DNA of 64,000 nucleotides from Voacanga thouarsii (GCA_026120185.1 JANUWF010001179.1:475501-539500); one strand, 5' to 3'. Numbered from the stretch's first letter, positions 21,125 through 34,065 are shown. Notes: a model not told the origin generated them from the sequence alone. Numbers and translations: made by a program.

Positions 21125-24100
21125 GGGAAATAGTTTCAGGATCCCAGCAAAGGACCTACTTCAATGTGGTTTTTTTTTTTAAAATTTTTTTATTTACCTT
21201 CCCTATTCTTCCCCCCCCCACGCTTCATGAGCAGGTGCTAGTTTGTTGCATATAAAACTTTGGATTTTGATTTCTTGGATTGCATTGGGGAATCTCTTTC
21301 CGGGTTTTTCCATATAGCTATTTGAGTTCTTGGATCTATTAAACCTAATATTCTCAGAGGCTGTTCATTGATCTCTTGAAGTTTGATTATAGGATAGTGG
21401 AAGGCTTCCCTAGTGATATTGATTAGAATCAAACAATGCGAATTGGGTATTTTATTACAAGATTCTTTTGGGTATTTTATTACCAGATTCTATTAGTGTA
21501 TGTCCTTCATGGTTGTTCCAAGAGCCTGTTAGTTTCCTCTGTTCTTGTTTGTGCGAGTGGTTCAAGCTTAGGTTTCTATGGATATGTCGCTGTTTTCTAG
21601 ACAGGTAATTTCTTCCAGTGGTTTGTTATCTATAGTGATTGTTGGTTTCTCAAAGCTATTGCTTTCCTTCATTCTGTAGACAGTTTGAATGACAGTTAAA
21701 AGAAGAGAGAGAGAGAGGGTTGGGGGAAGGGGGGGGGTGTTTGGGATTGGTGTCTTATTGTGTTCTGAAATCAGGTTTCTTCTTTCTTCTCTTCTGTTAT
21801 GCTAATGTTGGATTCAAGAACTTGGCTTTTCCTACCTATCTTTTGTTGGTTCTCCATCATTTATTCCTTACAGTTGTTCCATAAAAAATTTATTTTTTGT
21901 TATCTTATATGGGAGAGCTATGATTTCTGTATTCTTATGTTCTCTCTTGCCTGATGTAGTATCTGGTTTTATTTGTTTGCAAAAGACCTTTTTGCATCTA
22001 AACTAAAATTATCCTATGAAGAATATCAAAATTTTGCCAGGGTCCTAATGTATTAGTTGTCTTTGCATGCACAAAGAAATTGATTGAACAATAATAATAT
22101 TTCTTATGGAACTTGGACTTTCAATAGACAGCTCTTCCCATATTTCGTTGGCCCTTCACCCCTTTTTTTTAATTGTTAAAAAAAAAATGCATTTGTTTGA
22201 AATGTGTTTGTTTGTTGAGAAACATATGTACTTCTTTTAAAGAAGCTTTCTTTAGTTACTTAAGAAGCACAATTGTTGTATTATTATGTTGTCATGCCTC
22301 TTTGCAACAGCCTTAAGTTTATCTTTTGCCATGATAAAATTCTTGTATGAAGAATGACAAAATCTTGAAATTGGTTAACATTTGTTCAATTGAAGTAGTT
22401 TTCATGGCATTCCAAGATCCTGCAACTTGGGAGTGTAGACCTGGATAAGCTGAAGTTTATAGCTAGTTAGCTAATATTAATATAGTATGATCACATATGA
22501 TAAAGATTATAATGTAGTTATTAAAATAATATGAAACCTAGATAATACAAAGTAATATATGACGTTAGTTTAGGATAACAGAATTATGGTATGATTAGAT
22601 TATTTCAATCCTTTTTACCATAATTGTTCTGTGCTTTTTTGATCATGGTATTCTTTTGTTTTTTGGTTTTTTTTTTTAAATTCCCCTCTTTTATCCGTTA
22701 GTTTGTTGTTATATTTGTCAGTATGTCCTAAAATGCAAGCTGTGCCTGCCCTAAAGGTGTGAGTGCTGAATTATCCTGCATCAACTGTTCTAACTACTGC
22801 TTGTAGGGACTTGGAGACATGAGCAAGGATTTTGACAGTCATAAGTCTTACTTTTGGCTTGGAGATTTGAGGAAGGGGTGTAAGTTGTGTTTGTCATGGA
22901 ATTTTGTGATTCCTCTTATCTCTTCTCAACAATCTATTTTCCGGGTCCTAAAATGCCTACTTTAATATCAGGAGATTCTCTTCCATTGGCAGGCACCATT
23001 TTGTTGCTGATAGAATTTTGGATGTTTGATTATCCTTGATTGCTGGTTCGATTTTTGGGATTCTGATGTCTGTTCAGGCTTTTCCATTCGCTGTCGTTGA
23101 TGTGTCTCAAGGCTAATGACCTTTAGTTTTCATGTCAATCCAATTGCTATCTACTTATATCCTAAATCTAGTTGCTTACTTTGATTGTGTACCGAAGAGC
23201 CCCTGCATTAAAATGTACCGTCAGACTCTGTATGATCTTTCACATGCAATTGGTGGCTTTCTGGAGGTGTTTCACATGTTTTTGCAGTTGGGGTCAGCTT
23301 AGAGTTTTGGAGCGGGGCAGCTTTTGGGTTGGTATTTGCAGTTTCTTCTTTTTTAACTTGTGTCCTCTTTCCCTAAAAAAAAAAAAACAATCTTCAAAAC
23401 TTAATTTTACTTTCTTCCCCATTTTTTGTTTCATTTAGTTTGTGGATTCCAATTTTTCTCTCTCAAATTTTTTAGTTTTTATTTTGTTTATTAGCTGTGA
23501 TACTATATCACTGTTATATAAAATTGTTGGCATGATAATATCTGTTTTTTTTTTTTTTTTTTTTTTTTATGTGAGTTCAAAAGTCCATGTCTGGTTTTAC
23601 TTCTGTTTCGGGTTTGAGTGCATATGTCCCACCATCTTGCTTAGCTTGTTATGCTACGTTACGACAAAAATACATGTTTTAAGAATGTAGAACCGTGGGA
23701 CTCTGCATGCCACCATTCCTGTCTTTCTTTGCACCACATCTGGGGAATTGCACGTTGTCTTGCCTTTTTACTTCCTTTGGCCTTTTTGCTTCCTCTGTAA
23801 TTGCCTTGCATACAATCCTTGGCATTGTCCTGTGTTGCTTGTGTTATTTGTGGGGCCTGACATGGAAATGTCTTTCTGCCTGCAGGGGTTATAATGGACA
23901 TAAGTTATCCAGCTTCTTTTATTATTTTTCTTGGGGCGCTTGTGTCTGGATTTCAAGATATGTGGCTGGTGAAGTTGTGTTGCCCTTGTGTTGCTTCTGA
24001 AAAGTAGAGTTTATGGTTTTGAATGGACCGAGCTTATATTCTGAGATTTAGTCTGTTTGCCTAAGAGAGACATTTTTCCCATGATGTGTTATTTTCTTGG

Positions 24101-25400
24101 GTTTTTGTTCTTTGAGTGCTAATCTGAAGGATCCTCTTTGCATGCTTCTAGAGTTGTTCCCATTGGTATCTTTCTTGTTGGTGGACTGGTTAAGATGGGG
24201 TGTAAAAATGTTCTTGTAACCACAGTTTTCAGAAACATTTCTGCATCTACTGTCAGCCTCATGTAGTTACTGGTGCTTCATTCAGACATGCCCATGAGAT
24301 TGCATGACCTGCTCAGCACATAGTGTATGTCTGAATAATCTTGGAGTTTGAGATTAGAAATGTTGGAAGGGGAGTTGTTTTTGCAGTTAGTCGGAGGTTC
24401 TTGTTGGACAAATATGATAGGGCTTTTACATGATCTATCTGTTTTAGGTGCATTGGATAAATGTTTGAAAAAGGGTTTTTTGTTTTCATGGGATGATTTT
24501 TGAGCATCGAACTCCTGCTTGATGTTTGCTGGTATTCAAAATCTCCAGTATTGTTTGGGGTGATATTGTGGTTGATGCAATGTATTGATGCACGTATTCT
24601 TTTGTTTGTTAGGCATTCATGTAACTCCGCCTGTGTTAGCACACAGCCGGTCCCAAGCCCGGGCTAAGGAGGAGGGAAAGATTATATAGCATCAGTGTCC
24701 TTATGTTTCATGTCTATATGTTTTTGCCTGCTTCTGTGTCTGAAGCATTTTACTATTCTTGTATATATATTATTGTATTCTTTATCTTTATGCGCGAGGA
24801 TATTCAAAAAACTGTTTTAACAATATCGTTTCCTGTAATTCCATAAGAGTTGGGTTTTAGCACAACACTGAGATGAATTCACTTAGCATTGGTTCTCCTC
24901 GGCAAATCCTATCTACATGTACAATCGAAAGGGAAGCAATAAAAGCAAATGCATTTCTATAATTTTAGTAAGTTGCAATAAATGTTCAATTGCTGTTGGT
25001 GACAGTTTGCTTCTTGTTTCATTGGGTGCATTTGTTTGGTTTCTTGCACTTGAAGTCCTGCCATGGCCGACAAAAAAGACTCCCCCCCCCAACCAAAAAA
25101 AAAAGAAGAGAGTTTGACAAAAAAAAATATAGTCATTTATTTTCGACCGGGTGGGGGAAGGGGGAAATCCCATGGACCAATGTAGCCTTGGAAAGCTCAA
25201 TATATTGTAGCTAGAGGCCAAAATTAATGAGGATGGCAATATCGCAACTTGCATGCTGCATAATCAGTATGGCAATATCGAAACTTGTGTGCTGCATAAT
25301 CTTGTGCATGGCTTACTGTGGACGAATCATGGAGCATTTACCCATTTAAAAAAAAAAAATTGATGTGATATTTTGCCCTTTACATCTCGAGTTGTGGTCT

Positions 25401-25633
25401 CCGTGAGGGAGTTTGATCGAATTGGATCAAAATTCAATTAAAAAATTAAATGAGGAGTGAATTTTAGAGGGGCGTTGAAGAGGGGTACTTTTCATTCAGT
25501 CTCGCATTCACTAAATGTGAGATTTTACAATTAGACAAAGCCACCGACAAAGGACCTTGTAGTTTGTGCAATCTGTGTATTTTTGCATTTGTGATTTGTG
25601 GGATCCAAGGAGCTCGCAAATCACAAAAGCGAG
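25401..25633 (+). repeat. MULE terminal inverted repeat, left
   Basis: Sequence starting CCGTGAGGGAGTTTGATC continues with AATTGGATCAAAATTCAATT, AAATGAGGAGTGAA, CTCGCATTCACTAAATGTGAG and GCATTTGTGATTTG. It matches in inverted orientation the block 33821-34065, with moderate divergence. It contains short palindromes. No clear 9-bp target duplication is visible outside it. Confidence 0.8.
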
Positions 25634-27030
25634 AAAACATCAAAACCCTGTGCACAATTTTAATTTTTTTTCAATTTTTTTTCTTTATTGTAAAAGAAAT
25701 TAATACTTTTAAAGAATACAAAATATATAAAGGCTTGTATAACTTTAAATAATTAATAATTAAAATTTAATCATTACAAGTAATACACATATTTTTACTA
25801 CAGTTAATTTTATTTATTTGTACATATTTTGAAATAAATTTTTATTTGTGGTTTAATTTCTAATATTTAATTATTTGTTAAAAAGTTATAAAATTTTAAA
25901 TTCTCAACTATCTAAATATACTAAAAATATCTTCTTTTTTTTTTCTATTGTAAGCATTTTATCATTTTTGTGACTTCTTCCTCTCATTTCTTATATTTCG
26001 ATTTTATAAACTTCCAAATTTATATTTCAAAGGAATTAATACTTTTAAATAACACAAAATATGTAAAGGCCTATATAAATTTAAATAATGCACAATTAAA
26101 ATTTATTAATTTAAATTTGATAATAACATATAATATACATATTCTATTGTTACTACAGTTAATTTTATTTATATTGGATTTTGATATAAATTTTTATTTT
26201 TAATTTAAGTTCAATTTATAATATTTAATTATTGAAGAAAATTATAAAAATATAAATTCTCAACTATCTAAATACATTAAAATTATTGTATCAACTATTT
26301 AAATAATATTTAAATTTCAATATCAATTATCTAAATTTCATAATCCTCTTACATTTATTATACATGAAATAATCTAAAAAAAAAGGATGAAAATTAGTCT
26401 TGACAATTCCTTGGAGATTGAACTCGTCTTTGAGGCTGTTCTTGTTGTTATTCGGGTGGTTTTTCTGGTTGTACTGTATCTTACTCATTGTAATGGTGAG
26501 ATGGACCGGGAATATCTATAGAATGCCTGTGCCGTATCCGAGACGACCAGAAGATGGGCCGACAATAAATTCATCAGTTGAAGATAGGCATCTAGTATCG
26601 AAGAATAGGTGCTGCGGAGTAATAAAATCAACGTGCCTATCTTCAACTATTGCAGGATTACCTTGTCCATGATCGCGTACTGGTTAGTAGTGATTCTACA
26701 TAGGAATATCAGGTACAACACGTTTGCGTGCTCGTCTACCCTCTCTACGCATTGGGGAACTCCGCGATTGATTTCTTGCAAGATCGGAGGTATTAGATGA
26801 GTAGTGTAGCTTCGTCTAACTGGCTCGTAGGATAGGTGGTTCAAATGACTTGCCTTACTAGCGGCAGTCAGCGAACGCGTGGTGAGATCCGTTATTGATG
26901 CAAACACTTCTACTCACGGCATCTGCATTTTGTTGGCATTCATTGCCAAGGTATAATATCCGATGCATTAAATCAGCCTATAAATGTATTTCGAAATGTC
27001 AATAAATTATTTGAGTGTAAATTATATATT
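25634..27030. other. MULE internal region distal to the PMD gene
   Basis: 25640-26390 is very AT-rich and contains a diverged direct repeat: a GAATACAAAATATATAAAGGC-type stretch near 25710 recurs as AACACAAAATATGTAAAGGCC near 26051, each followed by TTAATTTTATTTAT sequence. 26400-26930 has balanced composition and minus-strand Arg-rich frames. It may encode the C-terminal tail of the PMD protein, but I cannot align it to anything with confidence. Confidence 0.4.
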
Positions 27031-27039
27031 TTATAATAT

Positions 27040-28596
27040 TATGTAAGAAAATTTACATACCAATACTTTTGTCGCCCCACCGTTCGATTGGTAGCCCAAA
27101 GGATTATGTTGCGTTATAGTCGGATTACCAATCAGTCGTCTAGTGTGAGTCCAATACCATGCTGCATAGTCAGATGAGACTATATTTTGATTGTAATTGA
27201 GTTGTCCAATCAAAACTGTTGAATGCGTACTAACCCAATTCGCGAGATTTATTGAATATATCTCGGGCCACCTTACACCAGTAGTTCTCATGTCACGGGT
27301 ATGTAAATTGTCACCGGTGTCAACTGCAACAGGTATTATCTGCACAAATTCAAACTGTTGTATGACTTTATGTGGGCGATATACTTCTATTGTTTCCCAA
27401 CAAATTACGGATGTGATAGATGCTCACATGTATCGTCCATGATACGAGGGTAAGGTAGCCAACATGTACTCATCATAAAGTTGCCAAATAAATTGCATAA
27501 AGGTAAACTGTCAGTATCAATAATAAATAAGGAACTTAAAATTAGTGTTGAAAGTAAATTGGTTGAAGTAAGACTTATATGATCATGTTGCATTTTATCT
27601 AACTAATCCCTATAAGTAAGAAGTACATGTGTTGGGGTGTGTGAAAACTCTAATGGTCCCACCCATGCTGATCCTCTCGTGGCTTGGGGATCAACATCCT
27701 CAACCGACGAACTCTAGTTCGTCTGATAGTAGGAATACGCTTCCAAACCTACAATTATTTCCACATTAACAACTAATTCTTAAGAAAGTACTATATTTAT
27801 TATTAATTAAAATACTAATAAGATTTTTAAAAAAATGTGCGTCCCATATCTGAACCAACAATAATGGGTCACTAATAGTGTGTGCTTGTAGGACGTAGCG
27901 TTGCACAGACAACAGTACAGATGAGCCAATGCTGCACTTCTCTAACTAAGGGTACCAGATACCTCTAAATCACGAATGTGTTTTAAGAAGTGCAAATGTA
28001 CTCTGTTGCCGGACTTATCCAAGAATGAGTTGCATAATACGACACCGTTGCCCTATTATTTCTGGCGTCGCATGTGTAGGTAGTGGCTAACTCAATACTC
28101 TCTCGAGTGAAATGATCTTCAATCTATATCCATCAAGCTCCGTCGGAGTCGGTCGAAATCCCAAAAGCTCATCGCACATATCAATCAACTCTACAGATGT
28201 ATGTATGAACCGACTAGTACAGATAGGATTACCATCTACATGTAATCCAAAGAGAACCTTTATGTTCTGTAGAGTAATAGCAGCCTCTCCAACTGTAAAG
28301 TGAAACGTATGCATCTCCTGACACCATCTTTCCACTAATGCTGTTATCAATGGATGGTCGATCCTCATGTAACGTAAACGACGTAGTCCACCAAAACAGG
28401 CAATATCTATGAGCTGCTCAACACGATGATCGAATGGTTGAGCTTCCCAAAACATGCTATCATTTTGCTTTGCATTAATAACGTCACTGTATAACTCTCC
28501 TGCCCAAATATGTGACGACTTATGTTTGTGCTGCAATCTCAATACGTCCGGTATAATAGAACCTAGATCCACTCCATGAGAAGTAGGCTCATACAT
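27040..28596 (-). pseudogene. Plant mobile domain (PMD, MAIL/MAIN-like) gene carried by the MULE
   Basis: The minus-strand frame from ATG 28596 (MYEPTSHGVDLGSIIPDVL) to 28087 reads 169 residues with WCQEMHTFHFTVGEAAITLQ and VLFGLHVDG. These are hallmarks of the plant mobile (aminotransferase-like) domain found in MAIN/MAIL proteins, which maintain genome stability and silencing, and in transposons. Domain text continues, interrupted, through about 27960-27830 (GSAVLA-like and QAHTISDPLLLVQIW-like stretches). It resumes after what may be an intron at 27345-27031 with IPVAVDTGD, RWPEIYSINLANW and AAWYWTHTRRLIGNP, the domain's C-terminal part. So an almost full-length PMD is present, with breaks in the 28087-27345 part. 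It lies about 220 bp after the transposase end, on the same strand. Confidence 0.85.
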
Positions 28597-28814
28597 TTTG
28601 TCCTAATTAATAAAATCGATTTAGGAAAATTAAAAATAAATACAAAATAACGATATATAGCCAACATCAAATTAAGTACAAAAAATAAATACAAAATTAA
28701 AGATAAATAATTTAAATCATGATATATAACAAATATTAAAAATTTAGGTAACAAATAAGCAATGTATCTAAACAAATTTAGCTATCTAAATATAAAACTT
28801 AAATCATGTTTAGT

Positions 28815-31595
28815 TCATTCTACAACACCGTGAGTGTAATTTTTCCTATTGTGTTCACTGCGATGACATAAGCCGCAACGAAGTGGTGAATTAGGATTAC
28901 GTTCTTCCATCTCATTCCGAATACGCGACATCTGCAATCTGCCCTTGTGACGATTCTTGAAACGGTGAGCAAACGGGGCCAAACTAAAGTCAGGATTACG
29001 CCAATAATCCTCATGTGGAATGAGACTGAATTGTGCTATATAAGTCATTCTATAGGATAGTGTCGTATTTTCTGATGACACTAAATCTCCAGGATTCAAC
29101 CCCAGTTGCTGACATGCTGCAAATGCGTGCGAATAAGGTATTCTATAATTTTTTCATTTGCAACAGCTATACTTCCTGGCCCTAATATTAACCTCATACG
29201 AGTTATTTCCCTTCCCATACTTACCATGTAGTGACACAATATTAAAAAAATCACGATCTTGATTAAAAGTCAGTACACGGTATATTTTTTCTTTCGTCTC
29301 ATTCTTCATAAATTTGTCCCATATCCTAGAAGGAAAGTGATATCGCCTATTATTAGCCTTTTGTCTATGGTCGTTGAAATATTTGACTTTTTTTTGAATG
29401 AAGACTCCACAATCATCTTGATGGGTAAGGCATGTATGCCTTTTATGACACTGTTGAAAGATTCTGCCAAATTAATTGTCATATTACCACACCGATATCC
29501 ACTGTCATAAGCAAGCGTCCATTACTCTTTTGGAATAAAATCCAACTATGCCTTCGCTTAGAGGTTTAGCAAATTAATTTCTTCCATAATCTTTAAAAAT
29601 TTTTACTTTTTGCTTTGATCCCCGACTGCGTACATCAACTTCTTTAACTCATGCATTTTGAACTTTACATTGAAGTTATTCCGAATATGCCTAAGACAAA
29701 ATCTATGTACAGCTATTGGCTCTTGCCAGAAGGGTAGTCGATGAACTACATTCACAATCCCAATGTATCTGTTAGATATATTAAACAAACTTTTCGATCA
29801 TTTAACACATGTTTTCTTAGCAAGGTCAAAAACCACTCTCAACTGTCATTAGTTTCTTCATCAACGATTGCAAATGTAATAGGCAATATATGGTTATTGG
29901 TATCTTGACCAACTGCTGTTAAAAGTTTTTCCCTTGTATATACTCCTAAAAAATGTCCTGTCAATGTTGACCATCGGTTTTATGTGAATAAATGCATCAA
30001 TATAGGGTCCGAACGCCCAGAAAACATATCCAAAAGTCTTGGCCTTATTACTGTCTATAGGCAAGAAGTGCCACGCCACAACGGTACCAAAATTCGCATC
30101 TTATAAAACTTGCATATATCATGGTAGCTGTGTGAATGAAGAAGGCCAATCCTCGTAAATCTCCTCAATAACATTCCTGCGTGCGTTCTATCCTTTCCTG
30201 TATGATAGGGTGAAGTGTAATGTGTTATGAATATGACTATTTATTTCGCTGACTTTAATCTCCGGATTATCATGAATTATTGACAAGATGTGTCTCACAA
30301 TGAATTTCACACTCATGTTTCGCTGATTTCCGTCGGCTGTTCGGACTAGACAAATGTGATTTCCATGCCATCGACTAATTTGACACAAGCCACAACCTTT
30401 CTTTTTCTGTGCACGGATACGCTAATAACATGGATGTTGTGGAGTTGAATTTTTACACTCGGCAACCCAATATGAACTCTTGCTTTCTACCACAGTAAAC
30501 TCACGGCCCAGTCTAATAGACCACGATCGAACAGTCCAAAGCAACTTATTCTTATCTCTAAACCACATGCTAACCCTTAAGTCATTATTTGATTCCAACC
30601 ATAAATCCATCTCCGTACTTGGCACCAATCCACTAGCTTCGTTTTCCAACTCTTGCGAAGTATTTAACCGGTTAAGATATATTGAATACGGTGGATCATA
30701 CAAGCGGATCGATTTAGATGATCTATTAGCAAGTTGTTGCAATACAGAAGAGCCGGAAATATCTTCGTCGGCATTGCCATCCCCTCGTCCTCGTCTGGTG
30801 AATCATTCGCGGTAGGCCCATCAATGTCTGACATAGGTCCTAACTCGTCCATAGTTTCCTCCAGAGCATAGACCCAATTACGCTTTCGAGCTACCCAATC
30901 ATCAACTGGAGTTATATCTAATAGAACATCAATTTTAGCCGTTGAAAATAATTGCTGGCTCGTCTGTGCTTGAAGGGATTGAATGTGGTCATGGGGTTAA
31001 GGCATAACAAACCCAATAGAAGTTGATAAGTATTGATTGCTAGGTCCAACGATTGGGGTATCCAAAATTGATGTATTGAAAAGGGATTGGAAAGTCTCAT
31101 TTATGATATGTGGAGGATCGTTGGCTACAGGTGTTGGAAAATTTAAATCGAAGTTAGGTATGTTGACAGGAATAGTTAAGTAATGCAGTGAATGATTCAG
31201 TGATAGGAGTTGGGATGTTATTCTCTGGAAGATTTGTAGCTGTTCCATTCGAAATTTGGACGATCTCATGGTGAATATGCAGATCAATTGGTTGTCCCTT
31301 CATAGTAGATGCATAATACTACAAAATTTTCATATCATTGTCATCCGTTATAGCAACGGGTAGACCTCGTCATAGTACCAATAACAGTATCTTCCCTCAT
31401 TGTGATTTGCAACTTCACAGCAGAAGTATCCAAACCTCGAATGGCACATATTTTGTTGACTAGACCATCAAAACTAACTCGATTTCTAACAATTAATGCC
31501 TTGTGATAAGAACCATTAAAAAAATCGCCATGTGCCGTGCGCATAATTTCACAATCCCAATATAACCGTAGTCTTATAGATTCTTCTAATGACAT
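28815..31595 (-). pseudogene. MuDR/MULE transposase, multiply interrupted
   Basis: Minus-strand order: N-terminal region from ATG 31595 (MSLEESIRLRLYWDCE); MuDR DNA-binding region around 30742-30422 (FTVVESKSSYWVAEC); pre-core region at 30388-30188 (HICLVRTADGNQRNM); and the RNase-H-like core at 30079-29600. In the core, MVNIDRTFF keeps the first catalytic Asp, but the second site reads NISNRYIG, so the expected Asp is Asn. HRFCLRHIRNNFNVKFK follows, then WTLAYDSGYRCGNM and NLAESFNSVIKG around 29520-29440. Next come a degenerate SWIM zinc finger near 29200-29100 (KYSCCK, a stop, then IPYSHAFAACQQLG) and a terminal knuckle CGLCHRSEHNRKNY that lacks its last Cys. Frames change between blocks and stops occur within them. 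The enzyme is inactive. Confidence 0.9.
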
Positions 31596-31599
31596 TACG

Positions 31600-33820
31600 T
31601 CTAGATAGATTGGGCAAGATTTTTCTCTTCAAAAAATAAAGTATGTCACGATCTCGAAGTATTATATGAATCAATATCAAATTAATCAGTACAAACATAT
31701 ATGTCAAAATGAGCTTTTAATATATCCCAAACTAATTATTAATCTATTGCGTTATTTAATTTATGAATTGTATATTTTTATTAATTTGACGTATTAAAAT
31801 AATATATAACTTACTTAGCTATTATACTAGAATGAACCTAGATAGAATTGTAATAATAATAAAAAAAATCCATGTTTAGAGAGAATTGTAAAAAAAAAAA
31901 AAATCTAGAGAATTGTAACTTACTTAGCTTTATTATTATTATTTTTTAATGTAATGAACCGAATTGTAAAAAAAACCGCACATGTTAAACTAATAATTTA
32001 AATGTTAAGAATTTAAAAATATAGTATTCTTAAAGAAGGAGATAAATCATTCAAAGAAAAAATTATTTAATTAAAAATATTATGGTGTACTAAGGATTTA
32101 CAAAATAGTTTTTTTTTTTTTTAATGTAAGTATGATTTTTAAACTTTTAACTGGTAATAGATTGGGTTGGGATTGAAATGTAATTATCAAACAATCAAAC
32201 TAAATCATCCGCTAGTCTCTCACCATCAACAACTCTCCATTTTATCAGAGTAAACAATAGTAGAACAAAAAATATATATATATATATATTTTTTCTAATT
32301 TTAATATTTTTGGACTATATATGTAAATTATTTATATATTCTTTCCAACAGGTTGCCCAAGCTCAATTGCGACAAAGTACAATGTAACATTAAATGATAA
32401 ATATAACGTAATATAGAGAAGAATTCAAAAAACTAAAAAAAAAAAAAAAATAAAGCGTTAAAATATAACTTTAAATGATAAATAAAATGCGACAAAGTAC
32501 AATAGCAATATAAAAAACAAATTATTAAAAAAAATACAATATCAAAAAATAAAATATCTGAATACAATTTCATTCAAATATAAGAAGACTTGCAAAATAA
32601 AAATTAAATATATGTAGTTTTTCATTTTATATAATTAAATATTTCTCATATTCTACTTTTTTTTCCAAACTAAATATTAGTATTATTTATTTTTAAATTG
32701 TTTTTAAGGTTTGAATATTTATTATATTTTCAATAAATTTGTGACAAGTTAAGAGCAAATATAGTCACACATCTCTAGATCTGCATTAGGTTGGACCCAT
32801 AGATTTTTCTTTCTCAAAATCATTTCCTCCCATTTCAAATTATGTATATTTATTGATTGTGCACCATTTCAACCGTCCCTGATTACTAGCCAAGGGACAA
32901 GGCTAAATCCCTATCCTTTTCCACTAAATTTGAAGAATCTATGAAATTGAGTCGGTGAATTCTTAAAAAATATATTATATATTTTGGACAATTAAAAGTT
33001 TATTTTTCTATTAAAAAACTTGAAAAACATATTTATAATTTATTAACATTTTATATCATTAACCTTGCTTATCTTATTACTAATGCTTTTTTTTCCACTA
33101 ATTTTTTCATGCACACTAACGGCTCATCCTTTAAGTTCTGTACTTCTTCACCCTTACCTCTTCTTTTACTTTTATGTTCTTCACCCAACGACCAATGCCA
33201 CCTATTCATTTGTTTCTGTTTCTTCACCTTGATATATTTATCCTTACTTTTATGTTCTGTTTCTTCACCTTGATATACATAATGGCTCATCCTTTGTTTT
33301 TGTTTCTTCACCTCAATGAAATTTCTTTTTTATGGTTTGGTTGAAAGGGTAAAATAAAATAATTTCCATTCATATATAAAAACTTGTTATAGAAGATGAA
33401 GATGGAAGCTTCCGGCGACGGTAGTGGCTTCTTCCGGTGGCGGCAGCAAAATTGGTTTCTTCTTCCAGCGGTAGGTAATGTGTTTCTTCTGGAAATCAGA
33501 ACAACTAATGGTTGTGAAACAAGAAGAATATGGAAGCTTCACTTGTAGGAAACAGATGGTGAAATTGAGAAGGATTATTTTCTGGAGAAAGTGGGATGAT
33601 GGAGGTGGTATGCTGTTTTTTTTCTCTTCTTGTGTGGTAGTCTACCGAAGAGCATATATATTTCTGGTATGCTATTTTTTCTTCACCTGTGAAGCATCCT
33701 CTGAAAAGAGCATGCTTATATTGCATGCCATGCTGTGAGAAAATTGATTTCCTATGAACCAGAAGAAGACAGCCGGAGAAGGAGGGAAAAGGCTGTGGAA
33801 AGAGGAAGAAGACAAGCAAA
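31600..33820. other. MULE internal region between transposase start and right TIR
   Basis: Mostly AT-rich, with A-runs and a short TA-rich tract near 32270. 33110-33310 has diverged repeats of a TTTCTTCACCTTGATATA type, which creates a Lys-rich minus-strand frame of no evident meaning. 33380-33480 is more GC-rich. Any transposase promoter and 5' leader should lie here. Confidence 0.45.
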
Positions 33821-34065
33821 CTCGCATTTGTGATTAGTGAGGTCCTTGGACCTCGCAAATCACAAATGCATAATGCACAAAATTGCACAGAAGTCACAAG
33901 TGGTTGTCGGACAGTGACCATCTTGCATTCGGTGAATGTGAGAACCTCAGGAACCTCGTATTCACTGAATGCGAGGTACCCCCTGTCCGACATCTAGACC
34001 TATTTCACCCCTCATTTGATTTTTGAATTGGATTTTGACCCAATTTGGTCAACCCCCCCCTCAGT
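33821..34065 (-). repeat. MULE terminal inverted repeat, right
   Basis: This is the inverted counterpart of 25401-25633. Read inward from 34065 it starts CACTGAGGGG and includes AATTGGGTCAAAATCCAATT and CAAATGAGGGGTGAAA. It holds strong palindromes: GCATTTGTGATTAGTGAGG pairs with CCTCGCAAATCACAAATGC around 33824-33870. Direct or inverted CATTCAGTGAATGCGAG-like units lie near 33935-33977. Confidence 0.8.

Larger units (their letters stand above)
17446..25400. other. Long T-rich non-coding region with diverged internal repeats
   Basis: Eight kilobases rich in T on the plus strand, with frequent TTTTGCAG-type acceptor-like tracts, read like intron or long non-coding transcript DNA. No frame shows a recognisable domain; hydrophobic open frames near 19795-20286 and 23695-24000 follow from T-richness. 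Several local duplications and simple repeats are listed separately. A GC-rich GCCGGTCCCAAGCCCGGGC block at 24645 stands out but is unexplained. Confidence 0.35.
25401..34065 (-). mobile_element. Mutator-like element (MULE) with transposase and PMD gene
   Basis: Long terminal inverted repeats of about 235-245 bp at 25401-25633 and 33821-34065 enclose 8.7 kb. Inside, on the minus strand, a MuDR-type transposase (31595-28815) is followed by a plant mobile domain gene (28596 to about 27040). Both are broken by stops and frameshifts. Reading from the right TIR, transcription would enter the transposase first, as in MuDR, whose promoters lie in the TIRs. Association of PMD domains with MULE transposases is known in plants. 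The element appears old: TIRs are diverged, the target duplication cannot be found and coding parts are decayed. Confidence 0.85.

Noticed and set aside
23172..24000. Several 80-100 codon plus-strand frames
   Set aside because: Composition follows T-richness, with poly-T tracts inside. No domain, no conserved start context.
33505..33993. 162-codon minus-strand open frame starting in the MULE right TIR
   Set aside because: Its first third is the palindromic TIR and the rest is low-complexity Phe/Ser/His-rich sequence with no family resemblance. It is best explained by chance in the MULE leader.
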